Source of the DNA: Flavobacterium sp. | GTDB taxonomy: Bacteria; Bacteroidota; Bacteroidia; Flavobacteriales; Flavobacteriaceae | NCBI GenBank assembly: GCA_003449615.1 | Contig: DMHA01000403.1 | Location: 1 to 7,761 of the forward strand | Length of the DNA: 7,761 bases | Direction of reading: 5' to 3' | Part shown: positions 6,657-7,761 of the stretch, piece by piece | How positions within the stretch are numbered: the stretch's first letter is position 1 | How the letters are laid out: every line of letters starts with the position of its first letter | The notes under the pieces: model-generated | Seen by the model: the letters and a program-made list of their open reading frames with translations, nothing else | Databases searched by the model: none | What the model was told of the DNA's origin: nothing | Made by a program: the position numbers and the translations under genes

Positions 6657-6836
6657 ATGAAAAAAAGTCAAAACACAAGAAACAGAAATTGTATTAAAAA
6701 CGAAAACAATAATTCTTTTTTGAGAATATTGAGACGTTTTTTCACTATTAGAGATACTTTTAGTTTTGATATTTTCCCCTATTTAAAAGCCGAAAACGAG
6801 AAACTTCAAATCGTATTTGAAAACATTCGAGTTTGA
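6657..6836 (+). CDS. Small arginine-rich ORF, possible leader peptide
   Basis: A 59-codon ORF runs from ATG to TGA just upstream of the arginine decarboxylase gene. I do not recognise the product. The first 20 residues are polar and rich in N, K and R. A central segment FLRILRRFFTIR (21-32) is basic and hydrophobic, and the C-terminal part (PYLKAENEKLQIVFENIRV) looks like ordinary protein. It has seven arginines, four of them within residues 23-32, five encoded by AGA, one by CGT and one by CGA. There is no signal peptide or clear membrane segment. The ATG is only five bases past the -7 element, so translation would be leaderless or nearly so, unlike the neighbours with 19-22 bases. It could be a real small protein, a regulatory leader peptide, or a chance ORF in a long 5' leader. 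Confidence 0.45.
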   Translation: MKKSQNTRNRNCIKNENNNSFLRILRRFFTIRDTFSFDIFPYLKAENEKLQIVFENIRV

Positions 6837-6877
6837 ATTTTAGGTTAATTAATATTTCAATTAAATTAATCTAAAAT
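6837..6877 (+). promoter_or_regulatory. AT-rich inverted repeat between the small ORF and arginine decarboxylase
   Basis: Positions 6837-6850 pair with 6864-6877 over 14 consecutive pairs (13 Watson-Crick, one G-U) around a 13-base loop. The stem starts one base after the small ORF's TGA and is followed by three T and then five A. It has only one G-C pair, so stability is modest. The ATG of the next gene lies 12 bases beyond it. It could be a weak terminator, an attenuator, or a structure limiting ribosome access; chance is possible in such AT-rich DNA. Confidence 0.4.
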
Positions 6878-6889
6878 TTTAAAAATCAG

Positions 6890-7761
6890 ATGAATACAAA
6901 ATATTTCGATTTAATAAATCAAACTTATTATTTCCCTCAAGAAGAATTTACCTTAAATAAAGACAATCTCGAATTTCACAATATCGATTTGATGAAATTG
7001 GTTGAACAATACGGAACACCTTTAAAATTTACTTATTTGCCTCAAATTTCCAATAACATTAACAAAGCCAAAAGCTGGTTTCGTAAAGCAATGGAAAAAA
7101 ACAATTATGAAGCCAAATATTATTACTGCTATTGCACCAAAAGTTCTCATTTTGAATACATAATGAACGAAGCTTTCAAGAACAATATACACATTGAAAC
7201 TTCATCGGCATTTGATATTAATATCGTGGAAAACCTATTGGATTCAGGCAAAATAAACAAAAGTACTTATGTAATTTGTAACGGATTCAAGCGAGATCAA
7301 TACATTCAAAATATTGCAAGATTGATTAATAATGGTCTTAAAAACACCATTCCAATTATTGACAATTACGAAGAATTAGACCTTTTGCAAGAGCATATCT
7401 CACGAAAATTCAAAATTGGAATTCGTATTGCTGCTGAGGAAGAACCCAAATTTGAGTTCTATACGTCTCGACTTGGTATTGGTTACAAAAACATTGTTCA
7501 GTTTTACAAAAAGCAAATTCAGGATAATAAAAAATTGGAACTCAAAATGTTACACTTTTTTATCAATACAGGAATCAATGACAATGCTTATTATTGGAAC
7601 GAATTGGTAAAATGTATCAAAGTGTATGTGGCTTTGAAAAAAGAATGTCCAACGCTTGATGGATTAAACATCGGTGGTGGATTTCCTATCAAAAATTCGT
7701 TGGCATTTGAATATGATTATCAATATATGATTGACGAAATTATCAATCAAATAAAGATTGC
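6890..7761 (+). CDS. speA: Arginine decarboxylase, short fold-III type (5' part, runs off window)
   Basis: The first 290 codons are visible and the frame is open at the right edge. The product is a PLP-dependent decarboxylase of the alanine-racemase-like fold III, matching the short (about 460-residue) enzymes annotated as arginine decarboxylase in flavobacteria; the reaction is arginine to agmatine, the entry to polyamines. K84, in YCYCTKSSHF, is the likely PLP lysine. The stretch ETSSAFDI at 103-110 is typical of the family. LHFFINTGIND at 221-231 corresponds to the conserved histidine strand, and GGGFP at 262-266 is the glycine-rich phosphate-binding loop. The catalytic cysteine/aspartate region of the C-terminal half is outside the window, so substrate is inferred from overall resemblance; diaminopimelate or ornithine decarboxylase is less likely. 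Start: ATG after an A-rich stretch, 53 bases past the small ORF. Confidence 0.82.
   Translation, partial: MNTKYFDLINQTYYFPQEEFTLNKDNLEFHNIDLMKLVEQYGTPLKFTYLPQISNNINKAKSWFRKAMEKNNYEAKYYYCYCTKSSHFEYIMNEAFKNNIHIETSSAFDINIVENLLDSGKINKSTYVICNGFKRDQYIQNIARLINNGLKNTIPIIDNYEELDLLQEHISRKFKIGIRIAAEEEPKFEFYTSRLGIGYKNIVQFYKKQIQDNKKLELKMLHFFINTGINDNAYYWNELVKCIKVYVALKKECPTLDGLNIGGGFPIKNSLAFEYDYQYMIDEIINQIKI

Noticed and set aside
7416..7610. A 64-codon plus-strand ORF
   Set aside because: It lies in another frame inside the arginine decarboxylase gene, whose own frame has clear family motifs; it is a shadow.

Overview
The window looks like a chromosomal piece of a Flavobacterium-like member of the Bacteroidota. 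The DNA is AT-rich. Start codons are preceded by A-rich stretches rather than Shine-Dalgarno sequences. Several genes have the -7 element TAnnTTTG typical of this phylum. The proteins (OmpA-type outer-membrane barrel, stand-alone proline dehydrogenase, short arginine decarboxylase) fit that group. This assignment comes from recognising motifs and style, not from a database search.

Layout from left to right. Bases 1-148 hold an intergenic nested palindrome: 18-bp exact inverted ends, each a hairpin by itself, surround a three-way-junction fold. Bases 149-444 are AT-rich and non-coding, with one good promoter candidate. Two AT-rich plus-strand genes follow: a small secreted beta-barrel protein (445-1074) and a two-HKD phospholipase D / cardiolipin synthase-like enzyme (1143-2303). 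Next is a full-length ABC exporter half-transporter (2401-4188). It converges on a minus-strand proline dehydrogenase gene (4259-5440), and a 16-bp perfect stem with a nine-base A/T tract lies between the two. From a 92-bp divergent promoter region the plus-strand gene aroB (3-dehydroquinate synthase, true start 5533) reads rightwards. After it come a 59-codon, arginine-rich small ORF (6657-6836), an AT-rich inverted repeat, and the first 290 codons of a short-type arginine decarboxylase, which runs off the right edge.

Functionally, the right half is amino-acid metabolism: proline oxidation, the shikimate pathway, and arginine to agmatine for polyamines. The left half is envelope-related: outer-membrane protein, phospholipid enzyme, exporter. 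The left two genes are visibly more AT-rich than the rest, about 25-27% GC in three 60-base lines I counted against 32-43% in five lines from the other genes, which suggests a more accessory character.

The two items most worth a second look are the small arginine-rich ORF plus inverted repeat directly before the arginine decarboxylase gene, which could be a leader-peptide control region or just a small protein gene, and the nested palindrome at the left edge. I see no CRISPR array, tRNA, rRNA or transposase gene.
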